The notes under the pieces: generated by a model
What the model saw: only the letters and a program-made list of their open reading frames with translations
Databases searched by the model: none
Told to the model about the DNA's origin: nothing
Source of the DNA: Pseudomonadota bacterium
Lineage (GTDB): Bacteria > Pseudomonadota > Gammaproteobacteria > Burkholderiales > Gallionellaceae
Assembly: GCA_021783855.1 (NCBI GenBank)
Contig: JAJXTL010000018.1
Coordinates: 1 to 29,864, forward strand
DNA length: 29,864 nucleotides
Direction: 5' to 3'
Program-made: the position numbers and the translations under genes
Shown here: positions 21,269 to 29,864 of the stretch, in pieces
How the letters are laid out: every line of letters starts with the position of its first letter
How positions within the stretch are numbered: the stretch's first letter is position 1

Positions 21269-23638
21269 TCACGGCTTTACGACTTCCCCGAGTTTGTGCC
21301 AGGTTTCCAGCAGCGTGTCGGGATTCAGGGAAATGCTCTGAATCCCCTCATTCATCAGCCATTGCGCGAAGTCAAAGTGATCGGACGGTCCCTGTCCGCA
21401 GATGCCGACATATTTGCCCAGCCGGTTGCAGGTGCTGATCGCCATGTGCAACAGGCTTTTTACCGCCGCGTCGCGTTCATCAAAGCGGTTGGCGACCAGA
21501 CTGGAATCGCGATCCAGCCCCAGCGTGAGCTGGGTCAGATCGTTGGAGCCTATCGAGAAACCGTCAAAGTATTGCAGAAACGCTTCGGCCAGCAAGGCAT
21601 TGGATGGGATTTCGCACATCATGATCAGACGCAGCCCCTGTTCGCCGCGCTTCAGACCGTTTTTCGCCAGTTCCTCGACAACCTCGCGCGCCTCCTGCAC
21701 CGTGCGCACGAACGGCACCATGATTTCCACATTGCTGTAACCCATCACCTCGCGCACTTTTTTCATCGCAAGGCATTCCAGTTCGAAACAATCCTTGAAG
21801 CTGTCGGCCACATAACGTCCGGCGCCTCTGAAACCTATCATCGGATTTTCTTCGACGGGCTCATAAAGCTCACCGCCCAGCAGTTTGCGGTATTCGTTGG
21901 ACTTGAAGTCGGACAGACGCACGATGACGGGACGCGGCCAGAACGCGGCCGCCAGACAGCCCACCCCCTCGGCCAGTTTTTCCACATAAAACGCAACGGG
22001 ATCGGCGTAACCGCTGGATTTTTGCAACACCGCAGAGCGCAACTCTTCGGGCAGGCTGTTAAAATTCAGCACCGCCTTGGGATGGATACCTATCATGTTG
22101 TTGATGACGAATTCCAGACGCGCAAGGCCTATTCCTTGTGACGGCATTTGTGCGAACTCGAAAGCCAGCATCGGGTTGCCGACGTTGAGCATCAGCTTGA
22201 GCGGCAAGGCGGGCAAAGCCTGCACACCGGGTGCGACGATATCGAACGGCAGGCGACCGCGATACACGTAACCCGTGTCACCCTCGGCGCAGGATGCCGT
22301 GACCGTCTCGCCCTCGGTCAGCGCCGTGGTGGCATGAGTGCAGCCGACGATGGCGGGGATACCCAGTTCACGCGCGATGATGGCGGCATGACAGGTGCGG
22401 CCGCCCCGGTTGGTGATGATGGCAGCCGCTTTTTTCATCACGGGTTCCCAGTTGGGATCGGTCATGTCGGTGACCAGCACGTCGCCTGCCTGCACTTTGT
22501 CCATCTCATTCGCGCTCAACACCAGCCTGACACGCCCTATGCCGATTTTCTGACCGATCGCGCGTCCTTCGATGAGCACCTCGCCTCGCCGGCCGAGCCT
22601 GTATTTCCCTGTTCCGCCATCCACCACCTGCGACTGTACCGTTTCGGGACGAGCCTGCAAGATGTAAATCTTGCCGTCCTGCCCGTCTTTGCCCCATTCG
22701 ATGTCCATGGGCCTGCCGTAATGTTGCTCGATCGTCATCGCATGACGCGCCAGCTCCAGCACATCTTCATCAGAGAGGGAAAAACTGCCCCGCGCGGATA
22801 ACGGCACCTCTTCAATCCGGGTGGAACGCCCTGCCGCACGGTTGGTATCAAATACCATGCGTTGCAACTTGGAGCCCAGGCTGCGTCTGACGATCGCCGG
22901 ATAGCCTTCTGCCAGCTTTTGTTTATGAACGTAGAACTCGTCCGGATTGACCGATCCTTGCACCACCATTTCGCCCAAGCCATAGCTTGATGTGATGAAC
23001 ACCGCATCGCGAAAACCGGATTCGGTATCCAGCGTGAACATTACACCCGATGCACCGAGATCCGAGCGCACCATGCGCTGAACACCGGCTGATAGCGCAA
23101 CATGAGAACCGGTGTAACCCGTATGCACCCGATAGGAAATCGCCCTGTCGTTGTACAGCGAGGCGAACACCTCCCTGATGGCATGCAGTACATTATCGAT
23201 GCCGTGAATATTCAGATAGGTTTCCTGCTGCCCCGCGAAGGAGGCATCCGGCAAGTCTTCCGCGGTCGCTGAAGAGCGCACCGCAAAACCCCCGTCGCCA
23301 TCGTCTGCCAGTTGTGCATAGTGCTCGCGTATCGCCTGCTCCAGTTTCAACGGCAACGAGGCGTCCGCTATCCAGCCGCGAATCTCGGCACCGGTTCTCG
23401 CCAGTGCATTCACATCTTCCACATCCAGTGTGGACAGGGCATGTTCGATGCGCTTATCCAGACCGTTTGCCGCCAGAAAATCCCGATAGGCCTCAGCCGT
23501 GGTGGCAAACCCGCCGGGAACGCTGACACCCATCGCGCTGAGATTGCCTATCATCTCACCCAGCGAGGCGTTCTTGCCACCCACCTGAGCGATGTCCGAG
23601 AGGCCTAATGACTGGAATGGAATTACGTACGGATGCAT
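21269..23638 (-). CDS. ppsA: Phosphoenolpyruvate synthase
   Basis: Converts pyruvate, ATP and water to phosphoenolpyruvate, AMP and phosphate for gluconeogenesis. The 789-residue length is standard. The N-terminal ATP-grasp half starts [26 protein letters not shown] and includes [25 protein letters not shown]. The swivelling phosphohistidine motif is [15 protein letters not shown] with H417. The C-terminal PEP/pyruvate domain ends with [10 protein letters not shown]. Thr415, two before the histidine, matches the residue phosphorylated by the regulator PpsR, whose gene lies directly upstream. AGGAG stands 7 bases before the ATG. Confidence 0.98.
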   Translation of the reverse strand: MHPYVIPFQSLGLSDIAQVGGKNASLGEMIGNLSAMGVSVPGGFATTAEAYRDFLAANGLDKRIEHALSTLDVEDVNALARTGAEIRGWIADASLPLKLEQAIREHYAQLADDGDGGFAVRSSATAEDLPDASFAGQQETYLNIHGIDNVLHAIREVFASLYNDRAISYRVHTGYTGSHVALSAGVQRMVRSDLGASGVMFTLDTESGFRDAVFITSSYGLGEMVVQGSVNPDEFYVHKQKLAEGYPAIVRRSLGSKLQRMVFDTNRAAGRSTRIEEVPLSARGSFSLSDEDVLELARHAMTIEQHYGRPMDIEWGKDGQDGKIYILQARPETVQSQVVDGGTGKYRLGRRGEVLIEGRAIGQKIGIGRVRLVLSANEMDKVQAGDVLVTDMTDPNWEPVMKKAAAIITNRGGRTCHAAIIARELGIPAIVGCTHATTALTEGETVTASCAEGDTGYVYRGRLPFDIVAPGVQALPALPLKLMLNVGNPMLAFEFAQMPSQGIGLARLEFVINNMIGIHPKAVLNFNSLPEELRSAVLQKSSGYADPVAFYVEKLAEGVGCLAAAFWPRPVIVRLSDFKSNEYRKLLGGELYEPVEENPMIGFRGAGRYVADSFKDCFELECLAMKKVREVMGYSNVEIMVPFVRTVQEAREVVEELAKNGLKRGEQGLRLIMMCEIPSNALLAEAFLQYFDGFSIGSNDLTQLTLGLDRDSSLVANRFDERDAAVKSLLHMAISTCNRLGKYVGICGQGPSDHFDFAQWLMNEGIQSISLNPDTLLETWHKLGEVVKP

Positions 23639-23648
23639 AACGATTCTC

Positions 23649-23676
23649 CTGTTTACGGTTGGCTGTTTACGGTTGT
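23649..23676. repeat. 14-bp tandem duplication at the end of ppsR
   Basis: CTGTTTACGGTTGG (23649-23662) is followed at once by CTGTTTACGGTTGT (23663-23676), identical at 13 of 14 positions. On the coding strand the copy nearer ppsA contains the ppsR stop codon and abuts the ppsA Shine-Dalgarno. It can also be read as alternating 7-bp units. Confidence 0.75.
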
Positions 23677-24492
23677 TTCCCGTTTTTTGTTGAACGCCTG
23701 CAGCAGATGCACTGCCATTTCCTCGATAGAGCGCGCAGTCATATCAAACCAGGTGATCCCGGAACGGCGCATCAGGCTTTCAGCAGCAGTCACTTCATGA
23801 CGGCAGTTGGCAAGCGAAGCATAGTGGCTGTGCGGGCGGCGCTCTTCACGGATGCGATGCAACTGTTCGGGTGCTATCGTCAGCCCGAACAGTTTGTCGT
23901 GAAAGGGCAGCAGTGAGTCGGGTAAACAGTCGCGCTCAAAATCTTCCGGTATCAGCGGATAGTTGGCAGCCTTAAGGCCGAATTGCAGCGACAGATACAG
24001 ACTGGTCGGCGTCTTGCCGCTGCGGGATACGCCGACCAGAATTACATCGGCATTTTTCAGATCGGCTGCGGAAATGCCGTCGTCATGAGCCATGGCAAAA
24101 TTCATCGCAGCGATGCGTCTGGTATATTCGCGACTTTCCTGGCCATGACTGCGACCCACGCTGTGAGTCGATCGCTGCCCCAGCTCATTTTCCAGCGGCG
24201 AGATGAACGCCTCGAACAAATCCAGGAATAGTGCATCGGCGCAGCGCAGTTTCGCACTGATCTTTTCATCCATTACGGTCATGATCACCAGCGCTCGCTG
24301 TCCATCCTGCTGCCTTATTTCACCAAGGCGCTGCACACAGGCGTCAGCTTTGTCCAGACTATCCGTAAAAGGGAAGCGCAGATGACGAAATTCGATGCCT
24401 TCGAATTGCGAGAGCAAACCATTCCCCAGCGTTTCCGCTGTGATGCCGGTTCCATCCGAAATAAAAACGATCGTGCGGCTAGTTGACTTCAT
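23653..24492 (-). CDS. ppsR: PEP synthase regulatory protein (bifunctional kinase/pyrophosphorylase)
   Basis: A 279-residue DUF299-family protein that inactivates PEP synthase by ADP-dependent phosphorylation of its active-site threonine and reactivates it by phosphorolysis. It shows the N-terminal [23 protein letters not shown], the P-loop-like GVSRSGKT (154-161) in [19 protein letters not shown], and the C-terminal [15 protein letters not shown]. It lies 14 bp upstream of its target gene ppsA, the expected arrangement in proteobacteria. GAGGT precedes the ATG by 6 bases. Only the last few residues are shaped by the tandem repeat. Confidence 0.95.
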   Translation of the reverse strand: MKSTSRTIVFISDGTGITAETLGNGLLSQFEGIEFRHLRFPFTDSLDKADACVQRLGEIRQQDGQRALVIMTVMDEKISAKLRCADALFLDLFEAFISPLENELGQRSTHSVGRSHGQESREYTRRIAAMNFAMAHDDGISAADLKNADVILVGVSRSGKTPTSLYLSLQFGLKAANYPLIPEDFERDCLPDSLLPFHDKLFGLTIAPEQLHRIREERRPHSHYASLANCRHEVTAAESLMRRSGITWFDMTARSIEEMAVHLLQAFNKKRETTVNSQP

Positions 24493-24517
24493 GGTTCACC
24501 TCGCAGTGTGCAGGTTC

Positions 24518-24523
24518 ATTATA
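24518..24523 (-). promoter_or_regulatory. Probable -10 box of ppsR-ppsA
   Basis: On the minus strand a perfect TATAAT lies 26 bp before the ppsR ATG. A TTGCAC hexamer upstream is 20 bp away, too far for a good -35, so the promoter may need an activator. The region is divergent from dbpA. Confidence 0.4.
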
Positions 24524-24604
24524 CGAGGACGTATTATCCGGTAGTGCAAAATCTGTTTTATAAATTTACAGACACAACATGCTGCAAGCTGGGATAATCG
24601 CCTT

Positions 24605-26011
<1,407 letters not shown>

Positions 26012-26069
26012 CGGCATTCCCGGGGCGTTCTCGATTTTCCCCCGCATTGCTTTTTCGGGCGGGATGGAG

Positions 26070-26492
26070 TTAACCCGGTTCCTGAATGACCTCGAAATCA
26101 TGGGTGACAGCGGCGGTGGCACCCAGCATGATGGAGGCTGAGCAATATTTTTCGGCGGATAGCTTGATGGCTTTTTCGACCAGCTCCGGTTTGATGTTGC
26201 GGCCCTTGACCACGAAGTGCATGTGAATTTTGGTAAAAACCTTGGGGTCGGTTTCCGCGCGTTCTGCATCCAGCTCGACGTAGCAATCGGTAACGTCCTG
26301 GCGACCCTTCTTTAGTACGCTGATTACGTCGAAGCTGGTGCAGCCACCCGCCCCCAGCAATAGCATTTCCATCGGGCGTGGGCCCAGATTGCGGCCCCCC
26401 GCGGCGGGAGCGCCGTCCATCAGCACGGCGTGACTGCTTTCGGTTTCACCCAGAAATGAGACCTGTTCTACCCATTTGACGCGTACTTTCAT
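26070..26492 (-). CDS. OsmC/Ohr-family peroxide-reactive protein (YhfA-like)
   Basis: A 140-residue OsmC-fold protein. The two family cysteines are present: C51 in LGAGGCTSFDVI and C117 in SAEKYCSASIML. These reduce organic or other peroxides in OsmC and Ohr; the YhfA-like subgroup, which this resembles by its GPRPMEMLLLG start block, is less well characterised. I chose the ATG at 26492 because AAGGAA precedes it by about 6 bases; the frame upstream of it is overlap with the neighbouring gene. It follows the ElyC-like gene by 13 bp and is probably co-transcribed with it. Confidence 0.9.
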   Translation of the reverse strand: MKVRVKWVEQVSFLGETESSHAVLMDGAPAAGGRNLGPRPMEMLLLGAGGCTSFDVISVLKKGRQDVTDCYVELDAERAETDPKVFTKIHMHFVVKGRNIKPELVEKAIKLSAEKYCSASIMLGATAAVTHDFEVIQEPG

Positions 26493-26505
26493 GATTTTTC
26501 CTTTA

Positions 26506-27261
26506 TTATGAAATGAGGTATTTTGCCCGATACCAGAGCAGGCCGATGGCCTCATGGACGAATATTTTACTGTCCAGCAAAGATTCGGCGCGAGGCACGA
26601 AGGCTAACAGATCCGTATGATAGCGTGTGGTAAAGGCGGTAGGCGCTTCGATCACTTCAAATCCGGCGCGGCGAAATACGGCAGCCGAACGGGCCATGTG
26701 CCAGGCGTGCGTGACAAGATAGATTCTCCTGATGCCCGCTGATTGCAGGATTCGGTATGAGTTGCGCGCATTTTCCAGGGTGTTGTCGGAGGCGTCTTCG
26801 GTCCAGCGTACCGGCACCTCAAAGTCCTGTTCCAGAGCGGCGCGCATCTGCTGTGCCTCCGATGTGCCGTTGCCTAACGGCTTGCCGCCCGTGAGCAGAA
26901 CGGGTAGTTTAAAAGTGCGCTGCAACCTTGCGCCGTAGCGCAGGCGCACCAGCGTTTCCTTGCTGACCGTATCCTGGTCGGCATATTCCGGCGCATGAAA
27001 ATAGCTGCCGCCACCCAATATCACGATGGCCGATGCACTTTGTGGATGAGCTGTAAGGGGGGATGTCTGCGCCTCCAGCTGATGCAATGCGCCTTCAGCT
27101 ATGTAAGGTGTGGAGGCGAGCCAAAGCAGGCCGAATGAGGTGCCGATCAGCCGACGTGCAACTCCGGGCGGGCAATAAAACAGCCCGAGTCCTGCCAGCA
27201 GCAACAGGCTTAGCGGAGGGAGCAGAAAGGTGCTTATTAAATTGGTTGCGAACCAGGACAT
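26506..27261 (-). CDS. ElyC/SanA/YdcF-type (DUF218) membrane protein
   Basis: A 251-residue protein with two N-terminal membrane spans (about 7-30 and 37-58) and one DUF218 domain: AIVILGGGSYF, LLTGGKPLGNGTSEAQQM, WTEDASDNTLENARNSYRIL, VTHAWHMARSAAVFRRAGF and a tail with EAIGLLWYR. This matches ElyC-like envelope proteins that influence peptidoglycan or lipid-carrier metabolism; the exact reaction is not known to me. I chose the ATG at 27261 because it starts just before the first span. The frame runs 20 codons further upstream without reason. No clear Shine-Dalgarno is present. Confidence 0.85.
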   Translation of the reverse strand: MSWFATNLISTFLLPPLSLLLLAGLGLFYCPPGVARRLIGTSFGLLWLASTPYIAEGALHQLEAQTSPLTAHPQSASAIVILGGGSYFHAPEYADQDTVSKETLVRLRYGARLQRTFKLPVLLTGGKPLGNGTSEAQQMRAALEQDFEVPVRWTEDASDNTLENARNSYRILQSAGIRRIYLVTHAWHMARSAAVFRRAGFEVIEAPTAFTTRYHTDLLAFVPRAESLLDSKIFVHEAIGLLWYRAKYLIS

Positions 27262-27379
27262 GAATCGGCTTTCATTGTTTGGCGACGATATGAATGCAAA
27301 TTGCAGGCCGTAATATATCACCCGTTTTTTGCATGATGGTTGCGGAGTGCAATCTTTCTGTTGATAAGTGAAATATCAT

Positions 27380-27409
27380 TTGACAGCGCATAGCCAGGTG
27401 CACTAGAAT
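27380..27409 (+). promoter_or_regulatory. Sigma-70 promoter of rplM-rpsI
   Basis: A consensus TTGACA (27380-27385), an 18-bp spacer and TAGAAT (27404-27409) lie 45 bp before the rplM ATG. This is the best-matching promoter in the window, as expected for ribosomal protein genes. Confidence 0.75.
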
Positions 27410-27454
27410 TCGCGCCCTTCGAGGTTTCAATATAGAATTTTAGGAATAGTGGAT

Positions 27455-27892
27455 ATGAAAACATTTTCCGCAAAAGCACACGAAGTCCAGCACGACTGGC
27501 TTCTGGTTGATGCTGCTGATCAAGTGCTCGGCCGTCTGGCAGCACAAATTGCTTCGCGTCTGCGCGGCAAGCATAAAGCAATTTACACCCCACACGTGGA
27601 TACCGGCGATTTCGTCGTAGTCATCAATGCGGATAAATTGCGAGTAACAGGTAATAAGGCTGAAGCCAAACTGTACCATCGCCATACGGGTTACCCCGGC
27701 GGTCTGTACACGACCAACTTCACCAAGATGCAAGGTCGTCATCCTGCCCGCGTTCTGGAAAAAGCGGTCAAGGGCATGTTGCCTAAAGGCCCGTTGGGCT
27801 ACGCGATGTTGCGCAAAATGAAGGTGTATGCAGGTGCTGCGCATCCTCATGAAGCACAGCAACCGACACTCATTAACTTGTTGAAGGCTTAA
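27455..27892 (+). CDS. rplM: 50S ribosomal protein L13
   Basis: A 145-residue L13, one of the early assembly proteins of the large subunit. It starts [20 protein letters not shown] and contains the [30 protein letters not shown] and HTGYPGG blocks of the family. I chose the ATG at 27455 over the in-frame GTG two codons earlier because MKTFSAK is the conserved beginning and AGGA lies 9 bases upstream. It is followed by rpsI after 2 bp, the universal L13-S9 pair. Confidence 0.98.
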   Translation: MKTFSAKAHEVQHDWLLVDAADQVLGRLAAQIASRLRGKHKAIYTPHVDTGDFVVVINADKLRVTGNKAEAKLYHRHTGYPGGLYTTNFTKMQGRHPARVLEKAVKGMLPKGPLGYAMLRKMKVYAGAAHPHEAQQPTLINLLKA

Positions 27893-27894
27893 TC

Positions 27895-28287
27895 ATGAGC
27901 GTATCTTATAATTACGGAACGGGTCGCCGCAAAAGTGCGGTAGCACGTGTATTCATCAAGGCCGGCAAGGGCGATATCGTGGTAAACGACAAGCCTGTGG
28001 ATATTTATTTTTCCCGTGAAACCGGTCGCATGATTGTGCGCCAGCCGCTGAACCTGACGGAAACACTGAATCAGTTCGACATCATGGTCAACGTATCCGG
28101 TGGCGGTGAAAACGGCCAGGCGGGCGCAGTGCGTCACGGCATCACACGTGCCCTGATCGACTACAACGCGGATTTCAAGCCTGTGCTTAAAGCCGCCGGA
28201 CTGGTCACTCGCGATGCGCGGGAAGTCGAACGTAAGAAGGTGGGCTTACGTAAAGCGCGCCGCAGGAAGCAGTTCTCCAAGCGTTAA
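27895..28287 (+). CDS. rpsI: 30S ribosomal protein S9
   Basis: A 130-residue S9 ending in the conserved [11 protein letters not shown] tail, which contacts P-site tRNA. It shows [14 protein letters not shown] at the N-terminus and [15 protein letters not shown] in the middle. It is co-transcribed with rplM, and the unit ends at the terminator at 28305-28327. Confidence 0.98.
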   Translation: MSVSYNYGTGRRKSAVARVFIKAGKGDIVVNDKPVDIYFSRETGRMIVRQPLNLTETLNQFDIMVNVSGGGENGQAGAVRHGITRALIDYNADFKPVLKAAGLVTRDAREVERKKVGLRKARRRKQFSKR

Positions 28288-28304
28288 TCGCTTTCCTGGA
28301 TCAC

Positions 28305-28327
28305 AAAACCGCCTTCGGGCGGTTTTT
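28305..28327 (+). terminator. Rho-independent terminator of rplM-rpsI
   Basis: A 9-bp stem AAAACCGCC/GGCGGTTTT closed by a TTCG tetraloop runs into Ts, 17 bp after the rpsI stop codon. Confidence 0.92.
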
Positions 28328-28417
28328 GCTTTATCATACTGTGACATTCATTAACGTGAAACTTGCGTAAGCGTTCGTTTGTCCCATCTCCCTCCAGAAG
28401 AGGGTTTGGGTGAGGGG

Positions 28418-28468
28418 AACGGGCATGGCGAATTTCATTATTAGGGGTGGTTACATGCCATGCCCGTT
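28418..28468 (+). promoter_or_regulatory. Conserved hairpin element before argC (copy 2)
   Basis: A perfect 12-bp inverted repeat AACGGGCATGGC/GCCATGCCCGTT encloses an AT-rich stretch and the block GGGGTGGTTACA. It ends in a GTTA run directly followed by GGAG and the argC ATG; the start codon lies 13 nt after the 9-bp stem core. Stem, loop block, orientation and spacing match the sucC copy. A 29-bp G-rich segment before it (28388-28416) resembles the widespread CTCCCT...GAGGGTTTGGGTGAGGG type of dispersed repeat. Confidence 0.6.
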
Positions 28469-28478
28469 AGGAGTTGCG

Positions 28479-29507
28479 ATGATTAAAGTTGGTATAGTGG
28501 GCGGTACGGGTTATACGGGCGTCGAGTTGCTGCGCCTGTTGGCGCTGCATCCTCAAGTTTCTCTGCAGGTGATTACTTCTCGCGCCGATGCCGGCAGCGC
28601 CGTCAGCCAGATGTTTCCCAGCCTGCGTGGACTGGTCGATTTGCTGTTTGTGCATCCTGATGAAGCGCATCTTGATCAGTGCGACGTGGTGTTTTTCGCC
28701 ACGCCCAATGGCATTGCGATGCAGCAGACCCGCGCGCTGCTGGATGCGGGCGTGAAGGTGATCGATCTTGCAGCGGATTTTCGTCTGCAGGATATTGCGT
28801 CGTGGGAAAAATGGTATGGCATGACGCATGCCTGTCCGGATCTGGTCGCCCAAGCCGTGTACGGTTTGCCGGAAGTGAATCGCGAGAAAATTAAATCCGC
28901 CGGTCTGGTCGCCAATCCGGGCTGTTATCCGACTGCGGTACAACTGGGTTTTATCCCTTTGCTGGAAGCCGGTGTGATCGATACAACGAGTCTGATTGCG
29001 GACGCAAAATCGGGCGTGTCAGGCGCGGGGCGCAAGGCGGAAATTCCGGCGCTGTTTGCAGAGGCAGCCGATAATTTCAAGGCGTATGGCGTAGCAGGCC
29101 ATCGTCATCTGCCTGAAATCAGGCAGGGGCTGGCGGGTGTGAAGGGAAGTGAAGTGGGGTTAACCTTTGTGCCGCATTTAACCCCGCTGATACGCGGTAT
29201 CCATGCCACGCTTTATGGCCGCTTAACAAAGGATGTGGATTTGCAGGCCTTGTTTGAGCAGCGCTACGCAAATGAAGCCTTCGTCGATGTGATGCCGGCC
29301 GACAGTCACCCTGAAACACGCTCGGTGCGCGGTTCGAATCAATGTCGTATCGCTGTGCACAGGCCGCAAGGGGGAGATACGGTGGTGGTTTTGTCGGTAA
29401 TCGACAACCTGGTCAAGGGTGCGGCGGGGCAGGCGGTGCAGAACATGAATATCATGTGCGGTTTCGCCGAGAATACGGCGCTGAATATTGTGCCTCTGTT
29501 GCCTTGA
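28479..29507 (+). CDS. argC: N-acetyl-gamma-glutamyl-phosphate reductase
   Basis: Third step of arginine biosynthesis: reduces N-acetylglutamyl phosphate to the semialdehyde with NADPH. The 342-residue length is standard. It has the cofactor loop VGGTGYTG (7-14), the PNG motif in FFATPNGIA, and the catalytic cysteine C149 in [17 protein letters not shown] carries the second catalytic histidine. I chose the ATG at 28479 because [14 protein letters not shown] is the conserved start and GGAG stands 5 bases before it. The 23-codon extension upstream crosses the hairpin element and is not credible. Confidence 0.98.
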   Translation: MIKVGIVGGTGYTGVELLRLLALHPQVSLQVITSRADAGSAVSQMFPSLRGLVDLLFVHPDEAHLDQCDVVFFATPNGIAMQQTRALLDAGVKVIDLAADFRLQDIASWEKWYGMTHACPDLVAQAVYGLPEVNREKIKSAGLVANPGCYPTAVQLGFIPLLEAGVIDTTSLIADAKSGVSGAGRKAEIPALFAEAADNFKAYGVAGHRHLPEIRQGLAGVKGSEVGLTFVPHLTPLIRGIHATLYGRLTKDVDLQALFEQRYANEAFVDVMPADSHPETRSVRGSNQCRIAVHRPQGGDTVVVLSVIDNLVKGAAGQAVQNMNIMCGFAENTALNIVPLLP

Positions 29508-29569
29508 AATGCGCGATCTTAGCACGATGTCTGTGACCGTCGCATGCGTTTCATGACGGGAGGTTTGCG

Positions 29570-29864
29570 TTGAAAGTGTGGCGGCGGGCAAAACGCAGGT
29601 TCGGTATCGCGGCGCCCCGTCTGTCGGTGCGCCCGCATGTCGCCTGGTATTTGCGCTGGAGCATGACGCTGCCGTTTGTTTTGACAGCTCTTGTCTCGAT
29701 CTGGTTTGCCTACGATAGCGGCTTGCAGTCCGCCGGTTTTCACCGGGTGGAAACGCAGCGAGTGATGCGCGATTTGCAGGCAAGACTGGTTATTCTTACG
29801 AATGAGAATGTCAGGCTGGGCAAACAGCTTGCGCAATACCGGCAGCAGGTTCAGATGGCGCAGG
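29570..29864 (+). CDS. Membrane protein with coiled coil, 5' part only
   Basis: A TTG start at 29570 with GGGAGG six bases upstream opens a frame that runs off the window. The visible 98 residues show a basic N-terminus (KVWRRAKRRFG), one membrane span (about 31-50; MTLPFVLTALVSIWFAYDSG) and the beginning of a heptad-like coiled coil (LQARLVILTNENVRLGKQLAQYRQQVQ). This is the layout of the small unnamed membrane proteins often found after argC in betaproteobacteria; function unknown. Confidence 0.75.
   Translation, partial: MKVWRRAKRRFGIAAPRLSVRPHVAWYLRWSMTLPFVLTALVSIWFAYDSGLQSAGFHRVETQRVMRDLQARLVILTNENVRLGKQLAQYRQQVQMAQ

Noticed and set aside
21221..22141. Long open frame (306 codons) antisense to ppsA
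   Set aside because: It lies opposite highly conserved ppsA coding sequence, with no ribosome site or motif.

Overview
The window reads as a compact chromosomal segment of a betaproteobacterium, most likely of the Nitrosomonadales and perhaps close to the iron-oxidising Gallionellaceae. This is inferred from the look of the proteins (ribosomal L13/S9, ArgC, SucCD, PpsA/PpsR, DbpA), the rplM-rpsI-argC order and the many cyclic-di-GMP enzymes. No database search was possible. No rRNA, tRNA or CRISPR array was seen.

Layout. Bases 1-2700 form an accessory edge: the 3' end of an unidentified gene, a complete IS256-family insertion sequence (165-1494), an AT-richer gene-poor stretch with RNA-like hairpins, and a Phd/ParE-type toxin-antitoxin pair whose toxin has an odd C-terminus. 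From 2716 to 10672 come an EamA/DMT transporter, a spermidine-synthase-like protein, a membrane diguanylate cyclase, a PAS-GGDEF-EAL protein, a secreted phosphoesterase and a NYN-OST-HTH putative RNase. From 18829 down to 10990 (minus strand) lies a tight signalling cluster: TerC, UspA, PP2C phosphatase, double-FHA protein, metallo-beta-lactamase-fold phosphodiesterase-like protein, a GAF domain fused to a GspE/PilB-type ATPase, and GAF-HD-GYP. Upstream of it on the same strand is sucC-sucD, then ppsR-ppsA. The right end holds dbpA (+), an ElyC/YdcF-like gene and an OsmC gene (-), then rplM-rpsI, argC and the start of a membrane/coiled-coil protein (+).

How the genes fit together. Three proteins carry c-di-GMP synthesis or degradation domains (GGDEF, GGDEF-EAL, HD-GYP). 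The seven-gene minus-strand cluster joins protein dephosphorylation (PP2C), phospho-threonine reading (FHA), a nucleotide phosphodiesterase-like fold, a secretion/pilus-type motor ATPase with its own GAF sensor, and c-di-GMP hydrolysis. This looks like one regulatory circuit around an orphan motor ATPase, and no Ser/Thr kinase lies in the window. ppsR-ppsA is a classic regulator-target pair; sucCD and argC are housekeeping.

Non-coding structure. (1) Inverted arrays of a 7-bp unit (consensus GTRAGTG) fill the gap between the GAF-ATPase and HD-GYP genes and recur between sucD and terC. (2) A hairpin element of about 50 bp with a conserved loop sits 13-14 nt before the start codon of both sucC and argC, in the same orientation. 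(3) A 14-bp tandem duplication spans the stop codon of ppsR. These repeats and the signalling cluster are the parts most worth following up.
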